In this document: positions 7,666-16,689 of the stretch, piece after piece
Layout: every line of letters starts with the position of its first letter
Position numbering within the stretch: the stretch's first letter is position 1
Source of the DNA: RGIG3528 sp045616485
GTDB lineage: Bacteria > Bacillota > Clostridia > Lachnospirales > Lachnospiraceae
DNA length: 57,900 bases
Assembly: GCA_045616485.1 (NCBI GenBank)
Contig: JAZLGU010000025.1
Coordinates: 1 to 57,900, forward strand
Direction of reading: 5' to 3'
Made by a program: the position numbers and the translations under genes
Notes under the pieces: generated by a model
Seen by the model: the letters and a program-made list of their open reading frames with translations, nothing else
Told to the model about the DNA's origin: nothing
Databases searched by the model: none

Positions 7666-7674
7666 TGCTATGAT
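7666..7674 (+). promoter_or_regulatory. Extended -10 candidate upstream of the hybrid kinase
   Basis: TGCTATGAT at 7666-7674 fits an extended -10 element. No clear -35 is seen. If used, transcription would start near 7681, which favours translation from the second ATG at 7719. Confidence 0.35.
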
Positions 7675-7688
7675 AAGGGCGTAATACT

Positions 7689-10600
7689 ATGCATTTTTCA
7701 GGAAATGGGGCTGCAAATATGGATTTTAAGGCATTTTGGAAAGAAAAATGGAATATCGTTTTGTTTTTTGTATTTGCGGGAGTTGTGGCGGTTGCAGTGC
7801 TTTATGTGTCCATATCAGGACGAGATGAACGCGTTCTTTTTTCAACGGGAAATACCGTGGATATCTCGGAAGATTGGAAATATGAGTACAGCGATGGTGT
7901 AAGCGGAACTACAGCTTTGCCGGGAGCATTGCCATGGAATAAATCCCGAATTATGACTCTATCCAAGACTTTACCGGATGTGGCGGATAACATGTATCTG
8001 ATATTCAGAGCCAGACACACCTTTGTACGTATCAGTATCGATGGAAAGGTGGTTATAGACAGGCTGAGCCAGGCAGAAGAGAAAAACGACTGGTATACTT
8101 TGGAAGGCCTGTACTACATAGAAGTGCCTATGAGTCATGAGTATTCAGGTAAAGAAATACGTATAGACAGCTACTCCAGTGAACCTAAGTATTTAAGCAG
8201 ACCCGGGGCAATATATCTGGGCGAAAGAGGTACTTTCGTCATAGACCATATTGATACCAAAATGTCTGCCCTTATATGCTATATAATCCTTTTGCTTACC
8301 AGTATCATTATCTTCTCTTTATGGCTGGTAGCCGAATTCCTTATGAAAACAAATCTTAAGGAAATGCTTTGTCTTGCCTTTTTTACACTAGCTGTTGCAC
8401 TATGGATATTTACTGAAACCGAGTTCATGCAGATACTGGGCTACGGCACCAGGTCATCAGTCCTTTTGGCGCATGAAGTTCTTATTCTGATGCCCGTGCC
8501 TATTGCTCTGTACTTCTATTACGCCAGTGAACGTAAATCAGGGAAATTGGCCTCCAGAATAGCTTCTACAGTACCGATTTGCTGGTTTGTGCTGGCCAAT
8601 CTGCTGCACTTGTTTAGGCTTGTATCCATTACAAATACTCTTTTTGTAACACAGTTCCTTTTAATCTGTGAACTTATCGTTGTTGGTACTATTCAGATAA
8701 AAGAAATTAACTACATGCACCATAGCGAAAAATTTGGTAATAAGATGAGTAAAATCCCGCTGTTGGGTATACTCATAATAATTCCACTTGGCCTTATGGA
8801 AATAGGCAGATATTTGTTTACACCGGGAGGCTACAGCGGAGACGGCAGACTTATTACTGTAGGAGTAGTGGTATATATTTTCTCACTGGCGTTGGACAGC
8901 GTTGTAAGGACCACCTATAAGCAGGCTCAGCTGGAAAATGCATCCAGTATGAAGACTCAGTTTTTGGCCAATATGAGCCATGAAATCAGAACTCCTCTTA
9001 ATGCGATCCTGGGCTTTAACGAAGCTATTATACGAGAGCCGGCTAACGAAGAGCAGGTAAAGGGCTATGCAGGCAATATCCGTGAAGCCGGTGAAAATCT
9101 TAAGGATATTATCAATTCCATTTTGGATATTTCCAAGATCGAGATGGGGCAGCTGCAGATAGAGTCCAGAGAATACTCCAGCCTGGAGCTTTTGGACAAT
9201 CTGTCCAGTATGTTTGAGCTTTTGGCTCAGAAAAAAGCCCTTACTTTTAAGACTGACATTGATCCTGATATTCCCAGCGTGCTGATAGGTGACGAAGCAC
9301 ACCTGCGTCAGATCCTTACCAATATTTTAAGTAATGCCGTTAAATATACCGATCAGGGCTCAGTTACCCTGAAGGTAGAAGTCCTGGAAAAACAGCATGA
9401 CACACCTATGTGCAAGCTGCGCTTTACCGTGAAGGATACCGGTCGAGGCATTAAAGAGGAGGACAGAAAGAAGCTTTTCGAAAAGTTTTCCAGACTGGAT
9501 ACTGAGCATTTTAAGCACGTGGAAGGCACCGGCCTCGGTATGAGTATCGTTCAGCTGACTCTTTCTGCCATGGGCAGCGAAATACAGATGGACAGCGTAT
9601 TTGGCGAAGGTACCACTTTCTGGTTTGATATTGACCAGGTGGCTATAGATAAAAATGGTATCGGTGACTTTAATGAACGCCGACAGGAGTCTTCACTTAA
9701 AGAAAATCAGAGTATAAGATTCAGAGCACCTAATGCCGAAGTATTAATTGTAGACGATGTACAAATGAATATTGATGCGGCAAAAGCCCTGCTTAGCTTT
9801 ACTCATATGAAAATGGATGCTGCTTTGTCGGGAACTCAGGCCATTGAAATGGTACAAAAGAAGCGTTACGACATTATCTTTATGGACCACATGATGCCGG
9901 GAATGGACGGTATCGAGGCTACTGAAAAAATAAGAAATCTTTCGGTAGAGTACAATGATGCATACTATGCTATGGTACCGGTTATCGCACTGACAGCCAA
10001 TGCTATAGTAGGTGTAAAAACCCTCTATCAGCAGGCAGGTATGCAGGATTTTGTCAGCAAGCCTATGCAGGTAACCTCCATTATAAGTGCTTTGAAACGC
10101 TGGCTGCCGAAAGAGCTGATTGAAGAAGTATCAGAGGATTTGCCTGAGGACGGCGAGGCGTTCGGAGGCGACAATGAAGAAGACTGGACCCTGGGAATTG
10201 ATGGCATTGATGTGCAGGAAGCAAGAAAGTACAATATCAATGCAGATGGATTGAAGGCCAACCTTCATTCATATTCAGATGCTTTTGAAAATAATAGTGG
10301 CGAGATAGAGGACTACTACACTGATGGAGCTTTGGATGACTATATCATAAAGGTCCATGGCCTTAAGAGTACTTCAAAAATGATAGGTGCTGTTCAGGTC
10401 TACAATCTGGCGAAAGCTATAGAGACCAAAGGCAACGAAGAGCATACTGCTGATGATAAGGAATTTAAGCATCTTATGACCTTGTATAAGGGCGTTGTGG
10501 ATAATATCAGACACTACTTTGCGGACAATGGCGTAGAGATGGTAAGCCTTAGTGAAGGTGAGTATCAGGCGCTTCTGGAACGCATCCTGAAGGCCGGAGA

Positions 10601-10760
10601 AGCCTTTGACACTATGGAGTTTATGACAATGGATGAAGAGATGAACGCCATGGAAGTGCCGGCAGAGCACGAAGAAGAATTTGAGAAGCTAAAATTATGT
10701 GTTTCCCTGCTGCAGTACACAGAAGCAGCAAATATAATATCACAGAAAAACAATAACTGA
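7689..10760 (+). CDS. Membrane hybrid sensor histidine kinase with receiver and HPt domains
   Basis: A 1023-residue kinase. Order: one membrane helix (~22-40), an extracellular beta-rich sensor (~45-190), seven membrane helices (~195-410, 7TMR-DISM style), HisKA with H431 in MSHEIRTPLN, an ATPase domain with N and G boxes (EGTGLGMSIV), a receiver with D733 in FMDHMMPGMDG, and a C-terminal HPt with H890 in VHGLKSTS. All four phosphorelay residues are present, so phosphate can run His-Asp-His within one chain. The start is uncertain: ATG 7689 has AAGGG nine bases upstream, ATG 7719 has GGGG. The next gene, 17 bases on, carries a receiver and is the likely acceptor. The signal is unknown. Confidence 0.92.
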   Translation: MHFSGNGAANMDFKAFWKEKWNIVLFFVFAGVVAVAVLYVSISGRDERVLFSTGNTVDISEDWKYEYSDGVSGTTALPGALPWNKSRIMTLSKTLPDVADNMYLIFRARHTFVRISIDGKVVIDRLSQAEEKNDWYTLEGLYYIEVPMSHEYSGKEIRIDSYSSEPKYLSRPGAIYLGERGTFVIDHIDTKMSALICYIILLLTSIIIFSLWLVAEFLMKTNLKEMLCLAFFTLAVALWIFTETEFMQILGYGTRSSVLLAHEVLILMPVPIALYFYYASERKSGKLASRIASTVPICWFVLANLLHLFRLVSITNTLFVTQFLLICELIVVGTIQIKEINYMHHSEKFGNKMSKIPLLGILIIIPLGLMEIGRYLFTPGGYSGDGRLITVGVVVYIFSLALDSVVRTTYKQAQLENASSMKTQFLANMSHEIRTPLNAILGFNEAIIREPANEEQVKGYAGNIREAGENLKDIINSILDISKIEMGQLQIESREYSSLELLDNLSSMFELLAQKKALTFKTDIDPDIPSVLIGDEAHLRQILTNILSNAVKYTDQGSVTLKVEVLEKQHDTPMCKLRFTVKDTGRGIKEEDRKKLFEKFSRLDTEHFKHVEGTGLGMSIVQLTLSAMGSEIQMDSVFGEGTTFWFDIDQVAIDKNGIGDFNERRQESSLKENQSIRFRAPNAEVLIVDDVQMNIDAAKALLSFTHMKMDAALSGTQAIEMVQKKRYDIIFMDHMMPGMDGIEATEKIRNLSVEYNDAYYAMVPVIALTANAIVGVKTLYQQAGMQDFVSKPMQVTSIISALKRWLPKELIEEVSEDLPEDGEAFGGDNEEDWTLGIDGIDVQEARKYNINADGLKANLHSYSDAFENNSGEIEDYYTDGALDDYIIKVHGLKSTSKMIGAVQVYNLAKAIETKGNEEHTADDKEFKHLMTLYKGVVDNIRHYFADNGVEMVSLSEGEYQALLERILKAGEAFDTMEFMTMDEEMNAMEVPAEHEEEFEKLKLCVSLLQYTEAANIISQKNNN

Positions 10761-10777
10761 TAAACGGAAGGGTAGCT

Positions 10778-12322
10778 ATGACAGGCGATTTCTTAGTAAA
10801 AATATCAACAGATATGATGACTGCGACTGGCTGTATCGAGCCAAGTGACAACGAGATCAACGCTGATATCATAAAGTCTCGTCTTGCCAAAGAAGGCATT
10901 AATATTGGTATTATCGAAGATAATATTGAAAGGCTCCTGGCACAGAATGAATACAAAGTTTGGGTGACACTGGCAGAAGGAAAAAGAGCAGGAGAAACCA
11001 AAGCCGGATATTTCGAATATTTCTTTGATACAGACAGTAAGGATGGAAAGACTACCACCATCAATGAAGACGGTAGTGTGTCCTATGGCAGAAAAAAGGT
11101 CGAAGTGCATAAGGACGACAAGCTTTGTATCTATCATCATCCGGTATCAGGTGCTTTTGGCTACACCATTTTTTCCACTGTAATCGCTCCAAAGCCTGTA
11201 GTAGAGGTAAAGCTGGAGGCGGGAGAAGGTGTAAGACGTGAAGATGATACTTTTTACGCAGACGTGGCAGGAGAGGTAATTCTCTCGAAAACAGAGCTTG
11301 TTGTAAAGAATGTGCTTACTATTGAAGGAAATGCCAAGTATGGTATAGATACCCAGACAGAATTTGTAGGAGCCATCCATATTACGGGAGATGTGCTGAC
11401 AGGTGTGTCCATTAAGGCCAAGGGGCGTATCGAGGTGGATGGGACTGTAGAGGCAGCGAATCTCTACTCTGAAGAAGATATAGTTATCCGCGGCGGCGTG
11501 AAAGGTGACCTGCAGGCGGTAATACAGGCGAAAGGCTCTGTGATATGTCCTTTTATAGAAAATGGTGTAATCCATGCAGATGATACCATTCAGACAGACT
11601 ATGTTATGCGCTCCAGCCTCCGGGCAGGAAATGCCATACGTGTACATGGACAGCACGGTATGATAGTAGGAGGCAAGGCACAGGCTCAAAATGAATTCGT
11701 GGCTGATATTATCGGCAATGAAGCAGGCGTGGACACTACTATTGAGATAAAGCATCCTGACCTTCGCATGCTTGAGCGCAGCTTTATAATGGCTACCAAG
11801 AATATTCATGAAAATGTATTCTTTAAGATAGGTGAAGTGGGCCGAGGCAATAAACTGCTGCCGTGTGTGGAATACCACATGGTAAACGGTGAATTTATTA
11901 CCTGTGAGCCGGGCAAATATGTGCCACAGCGAGCTCTGACAGAGATGGAGCCTCAGGAAAAGAAGACTGTTATGGTGGTGGATGATGAGCCTATAATCCT
12001 TAAGACCTTCTTTGGCTTCCTCCATGAAAAATACAATGTTATGCTGGCAGCTTCAGCTAAGGATGCTCTGGCTATGCTGGAACAGCGTGAGCCCGATCTT
12101 ATCCTTTTGGATGTAAAAATGCCGGTTATGGATGGGCCTGAATTCCTTACAACTATTCGTCAAATGGCCTTTAAAAACTACGCCCAGATACCTGTAATGT
12201 TTGTTACTGCAGCCAATGACAAAGAGACTATTAAAAAGTGCATCATGCTTTATCCTCAGGGATATCTGGTAAAGCCTCTCAGCCGCGAAGAGCTGCTAAG
12301 CAATGTAGAAAGGAATATTTAA
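10778..12322 (+). CDS. DUF342/FapA-like protein with C-terminal receiver domain
   Basis: A 514-residue cytoplasmic protein. Residues 1-~390 resemble the DUF342/FapA family: an N-terminal alpha/beta region and then a run of short beta repeats rich in VxxxGxV patterns (for example GAIHITGDVLTGVSIKAKG), as in right-handed beta-helices. Residues ~393-514 form a receiver domain with VVDDEP and phospho-acceptor D445 in LLDVKMP, plus a conserved K in GYLVKPLS. There is no DNA-binding output. It follows the HPt-bearing kinase by 17 bases, so the pair probably forms a His-Asp-His-Asp relay ending on a structural or localisation protein. FapA relatives affect polar flagellar assembly in Vibrio; that role is only a hint here. 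Confidence 0.85.
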   Translation: MTGDFLVKISTDMMTATGCIEPSDNEINADIIKSRLAKEGINIGIIEDNIERLLAQNEYKVWVTLAEGKRAGETKAGYFEYFFDTDSKDGKTTTINEDGSVSYGRKKVEVHKDDKLCIYHHPVSGAFGYTIFSTVIAPKPVVEVKLEAGEGVRREDDTFYADVAGEVILSKTELVVKNVLTIEGNAKYGIDTQTEFVGAIHITGDVLTGVSIKAKGRIEVDGTVEAANLYSEEDIVIRGGVKGDLQAVIQAKGSVICPFIENGVIHADDTIQTDYVMRSSLRAGNAIRVHGQHGMIVGGKAQAQNEFVADIIGNEAGVDTTIEIKHPDLRMLERSFIMATKNIHENVFFKIGEVGRGNKLLPCVEYHMVNGEFITCEPGKYVPQRALTEMEPQEKKTVMVVDDEPIILKTFFGFLHEKYNVMLAASAKDALAMLEQREPDLILLDVKMPVMDGPEFLTTIRQMAFKNYAQIPVMFVTAANDKETIKKCIMLYPQGYLVKPLSREELLSNVERNI

Positions 12323-12325
12323 GCC

Positions 12326-13612
12326 TTATAAAAACTTGTCCAGCTCTGCTTCTACTTCAGGATACTTCTTTACCTTGGGCTGGGCATGTATGGTGCCCTC
12401 AAATACCACCATTTCAATATCACGAAGGGCTCTGAGGTCAGTAAGAGGGTTGCCCTTGGTCACAATCATATCTGCTGACAGGCCCTGAGTAATGCTGCCG
12501 GTGATATGATCGATCTGAGCCAGACGAGCATTAAGAGCAGTAGCAGAGTAGAGGGCAAAGGCGGGAGTAACATTACAATACTTGGAAAAATTGTAAAGCT
12601 CACGCCACATATTGTAATGAGTAATATATGGGCATGGGACATCAGTGCCCAGGCCTACAGGAATGCCGTTTTTAAGGCATTCTTTGGCCATATCCACGAT
12701 GCCGTTGAAAACTACCATGCCATTGGCCTGCTGAGCCTCTGTGGCGCCTGAAATGCTTCTGTCAAAAAGAGCATATGGAATGGCGGGAGAAATGGTAGAA
12801 ACCTGAAAAGCGTTATTTTTTCTGAAAAGATCCATGGTGTCACTGTCGGGCTTGGCTCCGTGTTCAATGGAGTCAACGCCGTTTTCCAAGGCTACGCGAA
12901 CCCCTGCAGGGCTTTCTACGTGAGCAGCTACCTTAAAGCCAAGCTCATGAGCTCTGTCGCAGGCAGCACGCACCAGCTCCGGAGCCATGCGAAGTACACC
13001 GGGCTCGCCTACTACTTCGGCATCCATGACACCGCCGGTAATCATAAGCTTTATAATGTCCGGCTTATTCTTGGCGATAATGTCCACATAGCGGACAGCA
13101 TCTTCGCAGGATGTAGCCTCATAGCCCAGAGAGCCTGCCATATGGCCGCCTGGGACAGATATAGCCATATTGGACGCCAGTATTCTGGGTCCTATTTTTT
13201 TGCCGCGATTAATATCGTCACGTATCTTTGTATCGAAATTGGCTATGCCACCTACTGTACGAATTGTGGTGGTGCCGCTTAACAGCTCTGTACGGGCATA
13301 GCCTGCCACCATTTTTCGCCCGATGGCTCTCATAAGGCCGTTGGCAGTAATGAGAGCAACAGACTTTTTGGGATCACCGGCCTTTTTCTTGGGCTTGCCA
13401 CTGCCTGCCAGATGTACATGGAGATTGATAAGTCCGGGCATTATATAAGAGCCTTTAAGATCTATAATCCTGTCAGGCTTTATCTGAGACAAATCGTCAT
13501 TGCTGATAATAGCCTTTATTTTTTTGTCTTCAACAATAATGCTTTTTCCGCCCACGGGTGTCATATCTTCTTGGCCTGAAAGAATAATTCCGTTGATAAA
13601 TGCTGTAACCAT
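12326..13612 (-). CDS. Amidohydrolase family protein (imidazolonepropionase/prolidase-like)
   Basis: A 428-residue metal-dependent hydrolase. Metal ligands of the amidohydrolase barrel are seen in order: HVH in GLINLHVHLAG (~residues 64-66), K in DIIKLMITGG, H in VAAHVES, H in SIEHGAKP and D in GLGTDVP. The N- and C-terminal beta-sandwich parts are present (SYIMPGL, and GLSADMIVTKGNPL). Relatives act on imidazolonepropionate, Xaa-Pro dipeptides or other cyclic amides; the substrate here cannot be told. GGAGGGG precedes the ATG. It converges with the DUF342 gene with only three bases between the stops and no visible terminator, so antisense overlap of transcripts is likely. It is monocistronic. 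Confidence 0.88.
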   Translation of the reverse strand: MVTAFINGIILSGQEDMTPVGGKSIIVEDKKIKAIISNDDLSQIKPDRIIDLKGSYIMPGLINLHVHLAGSGKPKKKAGDPKKSVALITANGLMRAIGRKMVAGYARTELLSGTTTIRTVGGIANFDTKIRDDINRGKKIGPRILASNMAISVPGGHMAGSLGYEATSCEDAVRYVDIIAKNKPDIIKLMITGGVMDAEVVGEPGVLRMAPELVRAACDRAHELGFKVAAHVESPAGVRVALENGVDSIEHGAKPDSDTMDLFRKNNAFQVSTISPAIPYALFDRSISGATEAQQANGMVVFNGIVDMAKECLKNGIPVGLGTDVPCPYITHYNMWRELYNFSKYCNVTPAFALYSATALNARLAQIDHITGSITQGLSADMIVTKGNPLTDLRALRDIEMVVFEGTIHAQPKVKKYPEVEAELDKFL

Positions 13613-13705
13613 AACCCCTCCTACATATAAACCAATTTAATACCTATATGATACCATATATGCAGCTTTAGTTAACATTTTTTTTAAATTACATTTTAAA
13701 TTTCC

Positions 13706-13735
13706 TTGACAAAATACCCTGTGGGGGTATATATT
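13706..13735 (+). promoter_or_regulatory. Promoter of the copper operon
   Basis: TTGACA at 13706-13711 with a TATATA/TATATT -10 at 13728-13735. The upstream CsoR operator (13714-13730) occupies the spacer, so bound repressor would block RNA polymerase. Confidence 0.7.
13714..13730. promoter_or_regulatory. CsoR operator 1
   Basis: ATACCCTGTGGGGGTAT, a near-palindrome matching the G-tract pseudo-palindromes known for copper-type CsoR. It lies between -35 and -10. Confidence 0.75.
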
Positions 13736-13747
13736 TAGCTCAAACCC

Positions 13748-13764
13748 ATACCCCTACGGGGTAT
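13748..13764. promoter_or_regulatory. CsoR operator 2
   Basis: ATACCCCTACGGGGTAT, a perfect palindrome around a central base, 34 bases downstream of the first operator and just before the csoR ribosome site. Two sites suggest cooperative or graded repression. Confidence 0.78.
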
Positions 13765-13779
13765 ATATCGGAGGTAATT

Positions 13780-14115
13780 ATGTCAGAAAAAACAAAAGAC
13801 TATCTGGAAGAAAGTGAAGGATGTCCTCATTGTTCCGGTAAGACCAAGGATAGAGAAGAAAAAGAATACAAGGATCTGATGAACAGACTTAAAAGAATCG
13901 AAGGTCAGGTCAGAGGTGTGGAAGGGATGCTGGAAAATAATGCCTACTGCACAGATATACTGGTACAGGTATCAGCTATTACTTCTGCTCTCAACAGTTT
14001 TAATAAGGTGCTTTTGGCTAATCATATGAAAAGCTGTGTGGCTGAGAATATCAGAGAAGGCAATGATGAAGTTATTGATGAGCTGGTAGTGACTTTACAG
14101 AAGCTTATGAAATAG
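13780..14115 (+). CDS. csoR: CsoR-type copper-sensing repressor
   Basis: A 111-residue all-helical repressor. The Cu(I) ligands C57, H82 and C86 have the same spacing (25 and 4 residues) as C36-H61-C65 of Mycobacterium tuberculosis CsoR, which points to copper rather than nickel, sulfide or formaldehyde sensing. The N-terminal tail adds CPHC (near residues 15-18), an additional possible metal site. A CGGAGG site precedes the ATG. copA follows after 9 bases, and the two operators in front of the gene indicate that it controls its own operon: apo-CsoR represses, and copper binding releases it. Confidence 0.93.
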   Translation: MSEKTKDYLEESEGCPHCSGKTKDREEKEYKDLMNRLKRIEGQVRGVEGMLENNAYCTDILVQVSAITSALNSFNKVLLANHMKSCVAENIREGNDEVIDELVVTLQKLMK

Positions 14116-14124
14116 GAGGCGCAG

Positions 14125-16671
14125 ATGGAACAGTATAATGTGACAGGTATGAGCTGTGCTGCCTGCCAGACCAGGGTGGAAAAAGCAGTGAGCGCCGTAG
14201 AAGGCGTAGAGAGTTGCGCTGTGAGCTTACTTACCAATTCCATGGGTGTAGAGGGCAGTGCGTCCTCTGAGGCCATTATTAAGGCTGTAGAGGCAGCAGG
14301 ATATGGTGCCAGCATTAAGACTTCCGGGAGGTCAGTGACGGACAGCTCAGGAAATGATGATTCTCTTAAGGATACGGAGACTCCAAAGATGAAAAGGCGT
14401 CTGATAGCTTCTGTTATTCTTCTGATTCCCCTTATGTATGTGTCTATGGGACATATGATGTGGCAGTGGCCGCTTCCCGGCAATTTATCCGGAAATCACG
14501 TGGCTATGGGGATATATGAGCTGTTGATATCCGGTTTTATCATGGTTATCAACCAGAAGTTTTTCATTAATGGATTCAGGGGCATCATTCACAGGTCCCC
14601 CAATATGGATACACTTGTAGCCCTGGGGGCTACAGCTTCCTATGGCTACAGTGTTGTGGCTCTTTTTGCCATGACATCTGCCGTGCTTGATGGCAACGAA
14701 GCAGGTATCATGTACTATATGGACCAGTTCTATTTTGAGTCTGCGGCCATGATACTTACATTGATTACCGTTGGAAAAATGCTGGAGGCCAGGTCCAAGG
14801 GCAAGACTACAGATGCCCTGAAATCGCTGATGAAGCTGGATCCCAAGACAGCTGTTATTCTGGATAACGGCGTGGAAAAAGAAGTATCCATAGACCAGGT
14901 TAAAGTAGGAGACCGATTTGTGGTGCGCGCCGGGGGCAGTATACCTGTAGATGGAACAGTCATAGAGGGGCAGGGTACTGTGAACGAATCTGCTCTGACA
15001 GGAGAAGGCATCCCAGTGGATAAGCAGGCAGGAGACAGAGTATCTGCTGCCACCATCAATACTTCGGGCTATATGGTGTGCCGGGCTGAGAGGATAGGAG
15101 AAGATACCACTCTCGCAGGCATTATCCGCATGGTAAGTGATGCGGCTGCCACCAAGGCCCCTATTGCCAAAATTGCAGACAGGGTATCCGGAGTCTTTGT
15201 GCCGGTGGTCATAGCCATAGCAGCAGTTACCTTTATTGCTTGGATGATAGCCGGGCAGACCGTGGGCTATGCCATTGCAAGAGCCGTTTCAGTGCTGGTT
15301 ATCAGCTGCCCCTGTGCTTTGGGACTGGCGACTCCTGTAGCCGTTATGGTAGGAAACGGAGTGGCTGCCAGGGCAGGTATCCTTTTTAAGACAGCAGCAT
15401 CACTGGAGCAGACCGGCAAAGTAAAAATCGTAGCGCTGGATAAGACCGGTACCATAACAACAGGCCATATGGTGGTGACAGATCTGATACCTGAGGAGTC
15501 TGTAGATCTGAGGCAGCTCATGGAAGTAGCCTATGCTTTGGAGGCAAAAAGTGAGCATCCTATATCCAAGGCCATTATTGAGTATGCCGAGGCTCACGAT
15601 GTAGCGCTTAATGAGACCGCAGATTTTAAGACCTTTGCGGGTAACGGACTTACGGCGAAGCTTTTTGGAAGCCCTGTGGCAGGCGGCAATGCAGCATTTA
15701 TTGCCGGAGAGATCGGGGCAGACAGTAAAAGTATGGAAAGCCGAATAGCAGAGTTGGCCGGCAGTGGAAAAACCCCTGTATTTTTCGCAAAGGATCAGAA
15801 ATTACTGGGGGTTATAGCCATAGCTGATGCTATAAAGGAAGACTCCGAAGAGGCGGTGGCTGAGCTTATAAATATGGGTATTCATGTGGTAATGCTGACA
15901 GGCGATAATGCCCTTACAGCCCAGGCTATAGCGCGTATGACTCATGTTTCGGAAGTGGTGTCAGAGGTAAAGCCGGATGAAAAGGAAGCAGTGGTACGTA
16001 AACTTATGGAGTATGGCAGCGTAGCCATGGTAGGTGATGGTATTAATGATGCGCCGGCCCTTACCAGAGCGAATATAGGCGTAGCCATTGGAGCAGGCAC
16101 CGACATTGCTATAGATGCTGCCGACGTAGTACTTATGAAAAGCAGCCTTCGGGATGTGGCAGCGGCTATCAGAATTTCCAGGTCCACTATAAGAAATATT
16201 CACGAAAATCTTTTCTGGGCTTTTATTTATAATATTATTGGTGTACCACTGGCGGCAGGCTGCCACGTAGCATTATTCGGATGGACACTGAACCCTATGT
16301 TTGGAGCAGCGGCTATGGGATTATCCAGCTTCTGTGTAGTATCCAATGCCCTGAGGCTGAATTTTATAAAGGCATATAACAGTAGGAAAGATAAGAAGAT
16401 TAAAAAGCCCATTGCAGGGATTTTAATAGAACAAGATGTAAAAAAAGGAAAGGAAGAAAAGAATATGAAGGTTAAGGTAAACGGAATGATGTGTGCTCAT
16501 TGTGAGGCACATGTAAAGAAGGCGCTGGAGGCTATCGCAGGCATTGAGACAGCAGTAGCATCCCATGAGGAAAATCAGGTCACTATCACTAAGTCAGGTG
16601 ATGTATCTGAAGCTCTCATCAAGGCTGCAGTAGAGGAAGCAGGATATGAATACGCCGGTATTATTGAATAA
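14125..16671 (+). CDS. copA: Copper-exporting P1B-type ATPase with N- and C-terminal metal-binding domains
   Basis: An 848-residue Cu(I) exporter. An N-terminal heavy-metal domain (GMSCAAC, C11 and C14) leads into the eight-helix transport core. The transport motif is C395-P-C397, the phosphorylated aspartate is D439 in DKTGT, SEHPISKA marks the nucleotide domain and GDGINDAP the hinge. About 70 residues past the last membrane helix lies a second full HMA domain (GMMCAHC, C790 and C793), resembling a CopZ chaperone joined to the end. An internal ATG with a ribosome site may release this part separately. AGGAGG precedes the start. It is co-transcribed with csoR. Confidence 0.95.
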   Translation: MEQYNVTGMSCAACQTRVEKAVSAVEGVESCAVSLLTNSMGVEGSASSEAIIKAVEAAGYGASIKTSGRSVTDSSGNDDSLKDTETPKMKRRLIASVILLIPLMYVSMGHMMWQWPLPGNLSGNHVAMGIYELLISGFIMVINQKFFINGFRGIIHRSPNMDTLVALGATASYGYSVVALFAMTSAVLDGNEAGIMYYMDQFYFESAAMILTLITVGKMLEARSKGKTTDALKSLMKLDPKTAVILDNGVEKEVSIDQVKVGDRFVVRAGGSIPVDGTVIEGQGTVNESALTGEGIPVDKQAGDRVSAATINTSGYMVCRAERIGEDTTLAGIIRMVSDAAATKAPIAKIADRVSGVFVPVVIAIAAVTFIAWMIAGQTVGYAIARAVSVLVISCPCALGLATPVAVMVGNGVAARAGILFKTAASLEQTGKVKIVALDKTGTITTGHMVVTDLIPEESVDLRQLMEVAYALEAKSEHPISKAIIEYAEAHDVALNETADFKTFAGNGLTAKLFGSPVAGGNAAFIAGEIGADSKSMESRIAELAGSGKTPVFFAKDQKLLGVIAIADAIKEDSEEAVAELINMGIHVVMLTGDNALTAQAIARMTHVSEVVSEVKPDEKEAVVRKLMEYGSVAMVGDGINDAPALTRANIGVAIGAGTDIAIDAADVVLMKSSLRDVAAAIRISRSTIRNIHENLFWAFIYNIIGVPLAAGCHVALFGWTLNPMFGAAAMGLSSFCVVSNALRLNFIKAYNSRKDKKIKKPIAGILIEQDVKKGKEEKNMKVKVNGMMCAHCEAHVKKALEAIAGIETAVASHEENQVTITKSGDVSEALIKAAVEEAGYEYAGIIE
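16465..16671 (+). CDS. copZ: Possible separate CopZ-like chaperone from an internal start in copA
   Basis: In frame with copA, the ATG at 16465 (M781) is preceded by AAGGAAAGGAAG ending about nine bases upstream, unusually purine-rich for coding sequence. Translation from here gives a 68-residue protein equal to a complete copper chaperone (MKVKVNGMMCAHCEAH...). E. coli makes a CopZ-like product from copA by frameshifting, so a dual product has precedent. No experiment backs it here. Confidence 0.4.
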   Translation: MKVKVNGMMCAHCEAHVKKALEAIAGIETAVASHEENQVTITKSGDVSEALIKAAVEEAGYEYAGIIE

Positions 16672-16678
16672 TACCGGC
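16654..16678. terminator. Near-perfect hairpin at the copA stop
   Basis: GCCGGTATTATT and AATAATACCGGC are exact complements around a single G, and the stem spans the copA stop codon. Only a weak T-run follows. It separates copA from the convergent FRG gene. Confidence 0.5.
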
Positions 16679-16689
16679 GAAAGCTGCTT

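Noticed and set aside
11147..12025. 292-codon minus-strand frame under the DUF342 gene
   Set aside because: Composition rich in His, Tyr, Cys and Ile as expected for a shadow frame; the plus-strand protein has clear domains.
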